The notes beneath the pieces were generated by a model. That model did no database searches and was not told the origin of the DNA. It saw only the letters and a list, made by a program, of their open reading frames with translations. From Nitrosomonadales bacterium (GTDB taxonomy: Bacteria > Pseudomonadota > Gammaproteobacteria > Burkholderiales > Gallionellaceae), in contig JADKHS010000036.1 of the NCBI GenBank assembly GCA_016721605.1, forward strand, positions 62,001 through 126,000: 64,000 nt of DNA, written 5' to 3'. This document shows positions 37,456 to 47,888 of this stretch, piece by piece. Both the position numbers and the translations under genes were made by a program. Position 1 is the first letter of the stretch; every line of letters starts with the position of its first letter.

Positions 37456-39082
37456 TAGCCTCCAATCCTCGCGTAATGTACCACTGTTGAACGATGGAAA
37501 GTATATTGTTTACAATGGAGTACAATACTAACCCGGCCGGAAAGAAGAAAAATACCACACTAAATACAATGGGTAATAATTTCATAAGCTTAGCTTGCAG
37601 CGGATCGGGTGGAACAGGGTTCAACTTACTTTGGATTATCATGGTGGCGCCCATGATTAACGGTAATACATAGTATGGATCAGGCACCGACAAATCGGTA
37701 ATCCAACCAAAAAATGGGGCGTAACGTAATTCGACACTTGCAAGAATAGCCCAATATAATGCGATAAATACGGGTATCTGAACGAGCATCGGCAAACAAC
37801 CTCCAAGCGGATTAATTTTCTCCGTCTTATACAATTCCATCATCGCTTTATGTAGGCGCTCGCGGTCATCTCCATATTGCTGTTTGATTTTCTCCAGTTT
37901 TGGAGCCACTACACGCATTTTCCCCATGGAGCGATAACTGGCCGCAGACAATGGAAAAAATAACAACTTAATAAAAAAAGTTAACAAGATAATGGCTACA
38001 CCCCAGTTGTATACCCAGCCATACAGGTAGGAAAGCAACCAAAACAATGGGGTCGAAATGATTGTCAGCCAGCCATAATCTACTGTTAACCCCAACCCTG
38101 GTGCAATTTCATCCAGCGAAGTTTGCGCCGGCCCCGCATAAAGTGGCACGCCAATTTTTGTACTTTGACCTGGTGCAATGGCCGCTACAGGTAAAATGAC
38201 GCCTACCGAATAAAGCTCGTTTTCCAACTTTCTGGTATAAAACTCTCGCTGTAGCTTATCTTTAGGTAACCATGCTGCTACAAAGTAATGTTGCAGCATA
38301 CCTACCCAACCATTGTCAGCACTTTGGGAATGCTTAGCATTTCCTTTCTCAATATCAGGAAAACCCACCTTCTGAAATTTTTCCTTCTCTGTATAAATCG
38401 CAGTGCCCGTATAAGTGGGCAAAAACATTGATGCACCTTCAGGTGTAGATTTATCGCGCACCAACTGAAAATAAGCAGACGGGGAAATCGGATTGGTTCC
38501 AATATTTTCGATTTCATAACCCACATCTACCAAATAACCACCACGATGGAACACATAAAATTTGGTTATTTTTGCGCCGACAACATTTGTTGCAAGTAAT
38601 CGCACTTCGATTGTGTTTTTACCTTGGGTTAATAAATATTCACTAGCCTCAGCAGTGAATACCGTATTGTGTGTAGGTAATCCAGTGCCAAGCAAACCAG
38701 TTTGAGCGATATACGTGTGCGCTCCTTGTTCCCTCAATAATACAAATGGTTTGTTCTTGTTTTTACTATCCCGCTGCCGCAAAAATTCCAAGCGACGCAA
38801 ATCCCCGCCCAAAGTATTAATTTCTGCAGTTAGATAATCTGTTGTTACTGTAATTTTTTGCCCAGCTTGAGTCTTTCTTTGGGTAGCAACTGCAATTGCC
38901 TCAGGATTAACCGTAGTTGCTATATTGGGTGCAGTATCTGACGGCACAGCAATTTGCGGCACGGCAGCAGGCGCTGCTCGAACTATTGGTTGCTGAGTGC
39001 GCTGCCAACTGTCCCACAACAACATGATTGATATTGAGAATGTCAAAAAAAAGAATAACCTAAACAGCTTGTGAAAATCCAT
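37430..39082 (-). CDS. yidC: membrane protein insertase YidC
   Basis: YidC inserts proteins into the inner membrane, alone or with SecYEG. The 550-residue protein is of the Gram-negative type: an N-terminal membrane anchor (LFRLFFFLTFSISIMLLW), a large periplasmic domain and the conserved C-terminal five-helix core, with AASYRSMGKMRVVAPKLEKI, INPLGGCLPMLVQIPVFIAL and FFFFPAGLVLYSIVNNILSI. It lies between yidD and mnmE in the classical order. Confidence 0.97.
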   Translation of the reverse strand: MDFHKLFRLFFFLTFSISIMLLWDSWQRTQQPIVRAAPAAVPQIAVPSDTAPNIATTVNPEAIAVATQRKTQAGQKITVTTDYLTAEINTLGGDLRRLEFLRQRDSKNKNKPFVLLREQGAHTYIAQTGLLGTGLPTHNTVFTAEASEYLLTQGKNTIEVRLLATNVVGAKITKFYVFHRGGYLVDVGYEIENIGTNPISPSAYFQLVRDKSTPEGASMFLPTYTGTAIYTEKEKFQKVGFPDIEKGNAKHSQSADNGWVGMLQHYFVAAWLPKDKLQREFYTRKLENELYSVGVILPVAAIAPGQSTKIGVPLYAGPAQTSLDEIAPGLGLTVDYGWLTIISTPLFWLLSYLYGWVYNWGVAIILLTFFIKLLFFPLSAASYRSMGKMRVVAPKLEKIKQQYGDDRERLHKAMMELYKTEKINPLGGCLPMLVQIPVFIALYWAILASVELRYAPFFGWITDLSVPDPYYVLPLIMGATMIIQSKLNPVPPDPLQAKLMKLLPIVFSVVFFFFPAGLVLYSIVNNILSIVQQWYITRGLEANVKGAAKA

Positions 39083-39102
39083 ATGGTTTCGCCTATATAA
39101 AT

Positions 39103-39315
39103 CTATGGGGCAGGATCATAACCACCTGAATTCCAGGGGTTGCACCGAATCACCCGCTTTATGCTTAACCAAGTACCACGCCAAACACCATGTTTAGAGA
39201 TAACCTCACGAGCATATTGGGAACAACTTGGAGTAAAACGACAGGTCGGTGGCATGAGCGGACTCAGTAAATATTGATATAAACCTATCAACTTAATTAA
39301 GAGTTGCCGCATCAC
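39103..39315 (-). CDS. yidD: membrane protein insertion efficiency factor YidD
   Basis: A 70-residue YidD family protein that assists YidC. It shows the conserved LIGLYQYLLSPLMPPTCRFT and PSCSQYAREVISKHG, with an amphipathic N-terminus and the C-terminal RCNPWNSGGYDP. It overlaps the end of rnpA by 4 bases. Confidence 0.94.
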   Translation of the reverse strand: MMRQLLIKLIGLYQYLLSPLMPPTCRFTPSCSQYAREVISKHGVWRGTWLSIKRVIRCNPWNSGGYDPAP

Positions 39316-39671
39316 ATACGGGCAGATTGAAACAACTGTAACAAGGCCTCTCGTCCTTCAGCCGCAGTTTCAGAATTAAATTGCCGCTTAGCCCGCACCA
39401 CTACATCCACCGAGTATGCTACTGAGAAATTAAGTCGAAATATATTTCGAATCATGCGCTTTGCGAAATTTCTTGATACTGCCTTTGGCATGTTTCTTTT
39501 GCTGGCTATTACCCCAAGACGGGAATAGCCACTCTCGTTTTTCCGTATGTAAACTGTAAACCATTTATTAGTCGAATAGCCGGCACGGAGCGCCGACTCA
39601 AACTCTATTGATTGCTTTATCCGGCGGCATGAAGGTAAAGTTTGTTTGATATTAAACGGAAAGGCGCGCAC
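39312..39671 (-). CDS. rnpA: ribonuclease P protein component
   Basis: RnpA is the protein cofactor of RNase P, which matures tRNA 5' ends. The 119 residues include GVIASKRNMPKAVSRNFAKR then MIRNIFR, the RNR-like family signature, here with NFAKR where NRIKR is usual. The likely start is the GTG at 39671, inside the rpmH coding region (20-base overlap), as is common for this pair. Confidence 0.88.
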   Translation of the reverse strand: MRAFPFNIKQTLPSCRRIKQSIEFESALRAGYSTNKWFTVYIRKNESGYSRLGVIASKRNMPKAVSRNFAKRMIRNIFRLNFSVAYSVDVVVRAKRQFNSETAAEGREALLQLFQSARM

Positions 39672-39786
39672 GGCCTTTAGCTCTTCGAGCTGCTATAACG
39701 GCTCTTCCTCCCTTGGTTTTCATACGAACAAGAAATCCATGGGTCCGTTTTCTTTTAGTGACGGACGGTTGATATGTACGTTTCAT
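39652..39786 (-). CDS. rpmH: 50S ribosomal protein L34
   Basis: The minus strand from ATG 39786 to TAA 39652-39654 encodes 44 residues: MKRTYQPSVTKRKRTHGFLV, RMKTKGGRAVIAARRAKGRA, RLSV. This is a full L34. It is the first gene of the rpmH-rnpA-yidD-yidC-mnmE cluster and is divergent from dnaA, the standard origin arrangement. Confidence 0.97.
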   Translation of the reverse strand: MKRTYQPSVTKRKRTHGFLVRMKTKGGRAVIAARRAKGRARLSV

Positions 39787-40057
39787 TGAGTTATACCCCT
39801 AATTAGTAATTAATACTTGAAAACCCGCTATTACATTATTTACGGGGGTCTATGTCAAGCTTATTTTGACCAATATGTAACAAATATATAAATTATCCGT
39901 ATTTTTCACAGATAATTTGTCTGGTGTCAAATTAGCCCACAAAAATAATCATGTTGAATTTAAAATGTTCCTTCAATAACTTATCTACTGTGAATAATTT
40001 TTGCCTTGCATGTAGTAGAATGCATCGAAGATTTTTCTGCATTATCATCTGAAAATT
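39787..40057. promoter_or_regulatory. rpmH-dnaA intergenic, DnaA boxes
   Basis: An AT-rich 271-base gap between divergent rpmH and dnaA. It contains TTATTCACA on the minus strand (39989-39997), TTTTTCACA (39902-39910) and weaker TTATCCGTA (39893-39901) and TTATCTACT (39981-39989). It therefore holds the rpmH and dnaA promoters and may be part of a bipartite oriC or serve DnaA autoregulation. Confidence 0.6.
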
Positions 40058-41412
40058 ATGCAAGACAAAACATTATGGAATTCCTGCCTTCTTTTTTTTG
40101 AAGATACGCTTACCTCACAACAATTTAATTCTTGGATTAAACCCCTTATTTTTGAAATTCAAGGTAATCAAATTACCTTGACTGCGCCTAATAGTTTTAC
40201 GTTGAAACTCGTGCAGGAAAGATTTTTACCAGAAATATCCAAGCAAGCAGAATTATTTCTTTCATGCCCGCCACATTTTGAATTACGCACGAAAGATCAA
40301 CCTCTTAATTTGCTTTCATCAAAACTACCCGTTCCTATAACTAATATTGTTCCATCGACTGTATGTCAACTTACCCTCAGTAAGCACAAAAATCAAAACA
40401 AACTTAATCCATTACTATCTTTTGATAACTTTGTTACTGGTAAAGCAAACCAATTGGCTCATGCAGCAGCAATACAAGTTGCTGAAACTCCAGGTACAAC
40501 ATACAACCCATTATTTATTTATGGTGGAGTTGGATTAGGAAAAACTCACTTAATCCAGGCTATTGGAAATCATATAAAGCATGAAAATACACAAGCAAAA
40601 ATTTGCTATGTTCATGCTACTAATTATATTTCAGATGTTGTCCGCGCTTTTCAAACTAAAAAATTTGATGAATTTAAACAATTCTACAATTCATTAGATT
40701 TGCTATTGATTGATGATATTCAATTTATCGCTGATAAAACTGGAACCCAACAAGAGTTTTTCTATACTCTCAATTCATTGATTGATGGGCATAAACAAGT
40801 TGTAATTACCTGTGATACCTTCCCTAAAGAAATTTCTGGAATGACGCCACGACTTACTTCTCGATTCAGCTGGGGATTAACAGTAGCTGTTGAACCACCT
40901 GGTTTGGAAATGCGAGTAGCAATTTTGCTACAAAAAGCTGCTATTTCTAACAATCCGATCAGTGAAGATGTTGCTTTTTTATTGCCAAGCATATTCGTTC
41001 TAATATCCGTGAATTAGAGGGTGCACTTAAACGCATCGATGCTTATTCTCGGTTTCACAAGCGTACCATCTCTGTAGAACTTGCAAAGGAAGCACTTAAA
41101 GACTTACTAGCTTCTCAAAATAAACAAATTTCCATAGAAAATATTCAAAAAACTGTAGCTGATTTTTACCGTATCAAGGTTACTGATCTTCTTTCCAAAA
41201 AACGTACACGCTTAATTGCCAGACCTCGACAAATCGCAATGTGTTTAGCAAGAGAATTAACACAATTAAGTTTACCTGAAATTGGAACCGCTTTTGGAGG
41301 ACGTGACCACACAACAGTTATGTATGCATGTAAGACCATCGAAAGCTTACGTAATCTGGATGCACCTCTTAATGCAGATTTTAATTTACTTAATCAAACA
41401 TTACGAAATTAA
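40058..41412 (+). CDS. dnaA: chromosomal replication initiator DnaA
   Basis: DnaA opens the origin. Domain I is at the N-terminus, a short linker follows, then the AAA+ domain with NPLFIYGGVGLGKTHLIQAI and LLLIDDIQFIADK. The frame is lost at the six-T run 40975-40980: adding one T gives DVAFFIAKHIRSNIRELEGA, then the DNA-binding domain with GGRDHTTVMYACKTIE, ending at 41412. The rebuilt protein has 451 residues. The gene is clearly more AT-rich than the operons to its left. An essential gene cannot be broken, so the shift is taken as a base-call error. Confidence 0.96.
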
Positions 41413-41627
41413 TATTCTTAAATTAATTTAGTTAACATTGTATTTATATTTTGTGAATAACTATTCTAAAAAATAATTTTTAAAAAACTATACACAAAAA
41501 TTACATTATCCAAATATACATTTATTCACATCTTTTTATAAACTCTAATATGTTAAAAACAAATAAAAATACCAAGTTATTCACTATATATAATATCTAT
41601 TATTATTAATATTAAGGATATATAAGA
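41413..41627. promoter_or_regulatory. probable oriC, dnaA-dnaN gap
   Basis: 215 very AT-rich bases with perfect DnaA boxes TTATTCACA at 41522-41530 and, on the minus strand, 41452-41460, plus near matches at 41506-41514 (TTATCCAAA) and 41577-41585 (TTATTCACT). A tract of almost pure A/T at 41585-41625 could be the unwinding element. Cluster of boxes plus AT tract beside dnaN is typical of a bacterial origin. Confidence 0.7.
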
Positions 41628-42734
41628 ATGTTTATTGAAAAGATTGAAAAAGACAATTTATTAAATCCACTTCAAAAAATTATTGGAATAGTAGAACGTA
41701 AACAACCTCTCCCTATATTGTCAAATGTACTAATTCAAAAAACTGGTTCAAATATACATTTTGTAGCGACAGATCTAGAAATTCAAATTGCAACGCAATT
41801 TACTGATGTAAATCAAATAGGCCCAGATACAGCAATTACTGTAGCTGCTAAAAAATTACAGGAAATTCTGAAGGTTTTACCTGAAGGAAGTAAAGTTACA
41901 TTAGACGTTAATGAAAATCGTCTTTTAGTAAAAGTAAATAAAAGTAAATTTACTTTACAAACTTTACCAGCTCAAGATTTTCCAAAAGTTTTGGAACAAT
42001 TAGAGCAAGCCGTAAAAGTTCAAATTGAACAGGATAAACTTAAAAAATTGTTGGGTATGGTTCAATATGCCATGGCACAACAAGATATTCGTTATTATTT
42101 AAATGGTGTTTTATTAGTTATTGATGGTCATTTTTTAAAACTAATAGCAACAGATGGACATCGTCTCGCTTATATTGTTACTAAACTGGATCAAGAATAT
42201 CCTAAACGGGAAATTATTCTACCTAGAAAAACAGTTAATGAATTAATTAAACTTTTAGCTGAGACAGAAGAAAAAATAACATTGGAATTAGCTGAGAATC
42301 AGGTCCGCATGACTTTTTCAAATATTGTTTTAATTTCTAAAGTAATTGATGGAAAATTTCCAGATTATGAACGTGTTATCCCTAATTATACTAACCAGCT
42401 TACATTAAATAGAATTGAAATATTACAAGCATTACAACGTGCAGCAATTTTATCTAATGAAAAATTCAGGGGCGTACGCTTTGTGCTGACAGAAAAAAAT
42501 CTGCGCATTATAAGTAATAATAGTGAGCAAGAAGAAGCGCAAGAAGATATGGAAATAAACTATCAAGGAATTGCACTTGATGTTGGTTTCAATGTTAATT
42601 ATTTAATGGATGGATTAAATAATGCTACTACACAAACAGTCATATTCTCATTCGGTGATGCGAATAGTAGTATTTTAATCACTATTCCAGGTAATGAAGA
42701 ATTTAAGTACGTTGTTATGCCAATGCGTATTTAA
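41628..42734 (+). CDS. dnaN: DNA polymerase III beta clamp
   Basis: DnaN is the sliding clamp. The 368 residues have the three-domain build, for example RKQPLPILSNVLIQ early, ATDGHRLAYIVTK at the middle-domain junction and the C-terminal PMRI (family end usually M.L). Base composition is strongly AT-biased even at third positions compared with atp genes, which may reflect position next to the origin or a distinct history. No frame break. Confidence 0.96.
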   Translation: MFIEKIEKDNLLNPLQKIIGIVERKQPLPILSNVLIQKTGSNIHFVATDLEIQIATQFTDVNQIGPDTAITVAAKKLQEILKVLPEGSKVTLDVNENRLLVKVNKSKFTLQTLPAQDFPKVLEQLEQAVKVQIEQDKLKKLLGMVQYAMAQQDIRYYLNGVLLVIDGHFLKLIATDGHRLAYIVTKLDQEYPKREIILPRKTVNELIKLLAETEEKITLELAENQVRMTFSNIVLISKVIDGKFPDYERVIPNYTNQLTLNRIEILQALQRAAILSNEKFRGVRFVLTEKNLRIISNNSEQEEAQEDMEINYQGIALDVGFNVNYLMDGLNNATTQTVIFSFGDANSSILITIPGNEEFKYVVMPMRI

Positions 42735-42826
42735 TAATATTTATACTTAATCGCTTTCTACAACTTAACTTTATAGTATTTAAAAATATCATTTGAAATA
42801 AGTAATATTTATAAATGCATTCTCAA

Positions 42827-42842
42827 TGTTTCACGTGAAACA
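42827..42842. promoter_or_regulatory. ParB-binding site parS, copy 2
   Basis: TGTTTCACGTGAAACA is an exact, fully palindromic match to the parS consensus. It lies in the 122-base gap between dnaN and gyrB, 15 bases before gyrB. Confidence 0.95.
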
Positions 42843-42856
42843 AATGAAAGAAAATA

Positions 42857-45239
42857 ATGAATGAATATAATTCCACTAGCATCAAAGTTCTCAAAGGATT
42901 GGAAGCAGTTAGAAAACGTCCAGGCATGTATATTGGGGATACTAATGATGGCAGTGGTTTGCACCATATGGTTTTTGAGGCAGTCGATAATGCTGTGGAT
43001 GAAGCATTAGCAGGTTATTGCAACGAGATATCAGTAATTATTCATCCAGATAATTCGATTAGTGTGACAGATAATGGACGTGGTATTCCAACAGATATTC
43101 ATGAAGAAGAGAATCGTTCTGCAGCAGAAGTAATTATGACGGTGTTACATGCAGGCGGTAAGTTTGATGGAAACTCTTATAAAGTTTCAGGCGGCTTACA
43201 TGGGGTAGGGGTTTCAGTAGTGAATGCATTGTCTGAATGGTTACGATTGACTATATACAGAGACAGTAAAACCCATTTTATGGAATTTAATTCGGGGGAA
43301 CCAGTTGCACCGCTTAAGGTAATTGGAGAGACAAATAAACGTGGTACAGAAGTACATTTTTTGCCTAGCAAAGAAATTTTCGGGCTAGTTGAATTTCATT
43401 TTGATATTTTAGCTAAACGTCTTCGCGAACTGTCTTTTTTAAATAATGGCGTGAAGGTTTCTTTAATAGATAAACGAAATGGTAAAGAAGAACTTTTTGC
43501 ATTCACAGGCGGAGTAAGAGGCTTTGTAGAATACATGAACAGAAACAAGAGTGTACTTCATAAAAATATTTTTTATACCCTTGTTGAAAAAGAAGGAATA
43601 ACAGCCGAAATTGCCATGCAATGGAATGATTCTTATCAGGAAACTGTGCAATGTTTTACTAACAATATTCCACAACGTGATGGGGGTACACATTTAACCG
43701 CTATGCGTACCGCAATGACTCGTACTTTAAATCAGTACATTGAATCGGAAGAAATTGCTAAAAAAGCAAAGGTTGAAACAACTGGCGATGATATGCGTGA
43801 AGGATTAACCGCGATACTTTCGGTAAAACTTCCTGATCCCAAGTTTTCTTCGCAAACTAAGGATAAGTTAGTTTCTTCTGAAATTCGCCCGATTGTCGAA
43901 GAGGTCGTCAGTCAACAGTTAATGGCATTTCTGTTAGAAAACCCAAATGACGCTAAAGTAATCGTTGGGAAAATTATAGAAGCTGCGCGTGCCAGGGAAG
44001 CTGCACGTAAAGCCCGTGAATTGACTCGTCGTAAAGGGGTGTTGGATGGAATGGGATTACCGGGTAAGTTAGCCGATTGCCAAGAAAAAGATCCGGCACA
44101 ATCAGAGTTATATCTGGTTGAGGGTGATTCTGCCGGAGGCTCGGCAAAACAAGGACGCGACCGTAAGTTTCAAGCGATCTTACCGCTTAAAGGTAAAATT
44201 TTAAATGTTGAAAGAGCGCGTTTTGAAAAAAATTATTTCATCACAGGAAATCGCCACGTTAATCACAGTTTTAGGTACAGGTATTGGCCGGGATGAATAC
44301 AACCCGGATAAGTTGCGTTATCACCGAATTATCGTGATGACAGATGCTGATGTAGATGGCTCACATATACGCACCTTGCTATTAACGTTTTTCTACCGCC
44401 AAATGCCAGAATTAGTTGAGCGTGGTCATGTTTATATTGCACAACCGCCACTATATAAAGTAAAACAAGGCAAGGAAGAACGCTATTTAAAAGACGATCA
44501 TGAAATGAAAACATTCATGCTTCGTTCAGCCCTTATTAATGCTGAGCTACATACAGACCAAGATTCACCAGCACTGAAAGTTGAAACACTTGAGCATCTG
44601 GCAAAAGAATATTTCCTTGCGGAAGCTATAATAGATCGCTTATCCCGGGTTATTGCGAAGGAAGCCCTGCATGCGATGCTTAAGCAGCCAGATATTCAAT
44701 TGGGTAGCGCAGAACAAGCAGAGCAAAGCGCGATAAACCTGCAGCAGGTTTGTGGCCCGGAAATAATTGTGAACGCGGAGATTAATCCAGCTAATGATGA
44801 AAATCGTTTACGTTTGGAAAAATATTTGCATGGTAATGATTCCATAAGCTACGTTGAGCCAAGCTTTCTGCTAAGCGGTGATTACACCCAACTTAAACAA
44901 ACAGCACACGCTTTGGATGGATTGTTGGGAAAAGGTGCATACATTAAACGTGGGGAACAGCACAAACCTGTAGCCGATTTCAAACAGACCATTGAATGGT
45001 TGTTGGAAGAGGCTAAACGTGGAGTTAGTATTCAGCGTTATAAAGGGTTGGGAGAAATGAATCCAGAGCAGTTGTGGGAAACCACCATGGACATAAAAAA
45101 TCGCATCTTGCTACGCGTACAGATTGAAGACATGATTTCAGCAGATGAAACTTTTACAACTTTGATGGGGGATATAGTGGAGCCTCGCCGTGCCTTTATT
45201 GAACAGAATGCTCTGGGCGTTAAAAATCTTGATGTATAG
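42857..45239 (+). CDS. gyrB: DNA gyrase subunit B
   Basis: GyrB is the ATPase subunit of gyrase. GHKL motifs EAVDNAVDEAL, DNGRGIPTD and GGLHGVGVSVVNALS are followed by YLVEGDSAGGSAKQGRDR and the TOPRIM DADVDGSHIRTLLLTFFYR. The frame breaks at the seven-A run 44226-44232; dropping one A gives NVERARFEKIISSQEIATLI and a 793-residue protein, the long proteobacterial form with the C-terminal insert. The C-terminus (RRAFIEQNALGVKNLDV) is complete. Like dnaA this must be functional. Confidence 0.96.
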
Positions 45240-45419
45240 AATGATTTTGACTGCCAATAAAAATTTAAGTGTATACCAAACAAATTGTGCGGGCGATGGT
45301 CCTGATTTTTTGCGCCCGCTCCATCTGAGAGCAACGACAACAGTGATGTTCTAGTAGGCAGGCCAATATCGTGCAGCTGCAGGCGTGGACTTGACTTATA
45401 ATTTTTCCTCTCTCTGTTA

Positions 45420-45684
45420 ATGACTTACGAACACAGCCAACAACTTAAATCCATACCTAAGTTTGTCAATGAAGCTGAAGAGCAGGCTTTTTTGGGACGA
45501 CTCTACGGATTATGTGGATTGGAAAAAAGCGCAACGTGCTGCGCTGCCTAATTTGAAACCCACGACTAAAACGATTTCATTGCGCTTGCCGTAGCATTTG
45601 CTTGATTCAATCAAAGCCGTCGCGAATATCGCGGATGTGCCTTATTAGTCATTGATCAAAGTTTGGCTGCAGGAAGCTGCATAG
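45420..45684 (+). pseudogene. CopG/BrnA-like antitoxin, two in-frame stops
   Basis: From ATG 45420 one frame, after dropping one T of the six-T run 45488-45493, reads KSIPKFVNEAEEQAFWDDST, DYVDWKKAQRAALPNLKPTT and KTISLRLP then HLLDSIKAVANIADVPY and SLIKVWLQEAA. This is the CopG-like antitoxin layout (PF12441-type: EAEEQAFW, PNLKP, ISLRLP). Two TAG codons (45592-45594 and 45646-45648) fall where Gln or Glu is usual; both could come from CAG by one C-to-T change. No toxin partner is seen upstream. It is a relic next to the origin. Confidence 0.7.
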
Positions 45685-46053
45685 TAATTGAGCTAACCTG
45701 AGGAGCTTGGTTGGTGATGTAGGGAATCTGGTGGTATCTATTTAGCAGCGTAGTGCTTAATCAATATCGCAAGGGTGTTAATCTGGCGGCAGGCAGGCGC
45801 AAGGCATCTGTAAATGGATATGGAGCTGCCCAAAGTGTTTACCGAGAGGACGTTCGGGGCATTATAAGTCTTAATCGTTCAATGTACGATTGCAAGATAT
45901 GCCCCAATATTGTTCGCTTAATAAAAATAAGTTAAATAAAATCAACGCGCTGAACAGAAAATCCCCGTCAAGCGCGCTATCCGAACAGTATTCAGAGACG
46001 CCCCTTATTTTACGCTTAACCAGTGAGCGTCCACTGATACCCTTGCCTGTCCG
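45685..46053. other. gap with imperfect hairpin
   Basis: No gene seen in about 370 bases. At 45856-45905 an imperfect 50-base inverted repeat (ggggcat...atgcccc outside, aatcgt/acgatt inside) could form a long stem; no T-run follows on the plus strand. Confidence 0.45.
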
Positions 46054-47888
46054 CTAACTAATTTCAATGATTTTTGATACGGAAGGGACCCCTTTGTCAT
46101 TCGACGCGAAGACCATGTAGTAGCCGGGGAGCCACATTTAAGTCGAAAGGGAGTAAGCACTGAGACCAAATTGGTTCCTATTCCAGTGACGGCTCCTACT
46201 TTAGGGAGTATAGGCAGATCAAAAAAGCGCGTTTCATTGTTAAAGGTATGTGTCGCGGCACCGGCACGTATGAGCGTGATCCGCTTGATTTTGTTGCTTG
46301 CACCTGCAGTGATCGTCATTTTTTGATTCCAACGAATGCGGGTCGTAAGAATGCTGACGTTTTCCCCATTTTTGATCGATTGGATGGTGGGGCGAGTCGC
46401 TGGATTGTTGTTCAAGTCAAACAGATAGGGTGGGTAATAGATCTCGCCATTGAGATTGGTCACCGGTCCAGGGGCTCCACCTCCGGCGGTCATGACGCTC
46501 CCGTCCGGAAGGAGTAGTGCCGATGAGTGATAGTGACGTGGGAAGGTCGCAGTTGCGGTGGCCATCCACTGATTTGTTTGGGGATCCCAGATCTCAGAAT
46601 CTAGCGTGGTGTCCGCGAGATTATCATCCCTGGGATTGATAGCTGGATTGGAAGTTCCACCATTCGCCCATACTTTGCCATCTGCCAGCACCGTGAGTGA
46701 GCCGTATGAACGATCCCAAAGCAAGGGGGCGATCGTTGTCACAACCGGATTAATCCCATTGATATTCACAACAATCGCTACCTTGTTGCTGCGGATAGAA
46801 AGAATCTTTCCTGGGGCAAACATGATGCTCGACAATTTATTCGTGTTTTGTGTAAGAGGCGGCAGGTCGTATTGCGTTAGGGTACCAGTACCTACTGTGT
46901 CCAGATTGTACATTTCACCAAAGCGGGTCAGGATAAACACTTTGCCACGTGGGTCTACCCAGGCGCGAGGGTAACACCAGCTACCTTTGGCCGATCCATA
47001 AGCTTTGTCGCCGAGGGGTTGCGCAGTGCCGCCTGCGTTACTAAGGGTCCGCCACGAGCCCCCCACCTCCGCGCGGATATCTGGGGTGGAGAGGGGGTAA
47101 GTCGCTGCTACATCATCATCAGGATTGTCGGGATCATTCATTTTAAACGGTGTCAACTGCCCGCCCAGTACAAGTGTGTCTCTGTTTGGGAGGGTAACGG
47201 CCGTAGGGTACCACCGAGGCCTTGGCATTTTTTCTCGGTTCGTGATGTTATTGTTAGATTCGAAGACGACGACATTCTTGTTCCCTGCATTGGTCGCTAC
47301 GCCGAGTATGTCCACATCGCCGCCAAGGATGAGGGCACGTTTTGATGAGAGATGCACTTGAGCGCTGCAGAAAATGTCTGAATTGGTGCCATTGGCCAAA
47401 AGCTTGAAGGCCGCACTGGTATCTGGGGAATTGAGATTCCAATCTGGGGCTATCGTGGAATCCCAGATTGCGTATTGTTGGGTGCCTTGCAGGCCGTTTG
47501 TACCGGTGCCGTAGGCGAAAACTGTTCCGTTGGGCATTAGCATCATGGCGATCGGCATAATTGGCCAGTTGTGCACGGATCCAAAGGTGCCCATGGTATG
47601 GGCGTTCGCAACCCCCGACGGTATCGCTGCTATTGAGAGGATTCTGGCCAAGGGCGGCGAAATTTGCACGGCGATGGGATCCGGCAGGAGTGCTGGTGGC
47701 ATGAGCGGAGAGTTCCGGGCAGCGTTTTCTGGCACATCATCGGCGTCGGTAGATACGGTGTGGAGGACTGCAGCGGCTCGGTGCTTTGGGCACCACTATC
47801 TGAGCGGAGATGTCGCGATGAGCAGACTTGAAAGCCCGATGGCAAGGCGCAAGTATTTCGACACTGATAAATTAAGAATGATGGCCAT
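46054..47888 (-). CDS. galactose-oxidase-like kelch protein, frame-damaged
   Basis: A secreted kelch-repeat copper-radical-oxidase homologue. Kelch blades run from about 47600 to 46500 (RWYPTAVTLPNRDTLVLGG; FPRHYHSSALLLPDGSVMTA), followed by a DUF1929-like domain with THTFNNETRFFDL. Likely counterparts of the copper site are Tyr-His in RHYHS, His in ATHTF and the Cys of IFCSAQVHL, but I cannot prove the Cys-Tyr link. A signal peptide (MAIILNLSVSKYLRLAIGLS) begins at ATG 47888 behind AAGGAG, but an in-frame TAG follows near 47800. The C-terminus needs two shifts near 46110-46140 to read GYYMVFASNDKGVPSVSKII, ending at 46054. It may be decaying. Confidence 0.7.

Noticed and set aside
40975..44232. 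Programmed frameshifting in dnaA and gyrB
   Set aside because: No known case for these genes, no slippery context shared between sites, and the same type of error occurs in many unrelated genes; sequence error fits better.
45592..45648. TAG read as an amino acid (altered code)
   Set aside because: TAG is used as the normal stop elsewhere in the window, for example in ubiD and aroC, and no other gene has internal TAG at conserved Gln codons.
45856..45905. Terminator after the CopG-like relic
   Set aside because: The stem is imperfect in the middle and no T-run follows on the plus strand.
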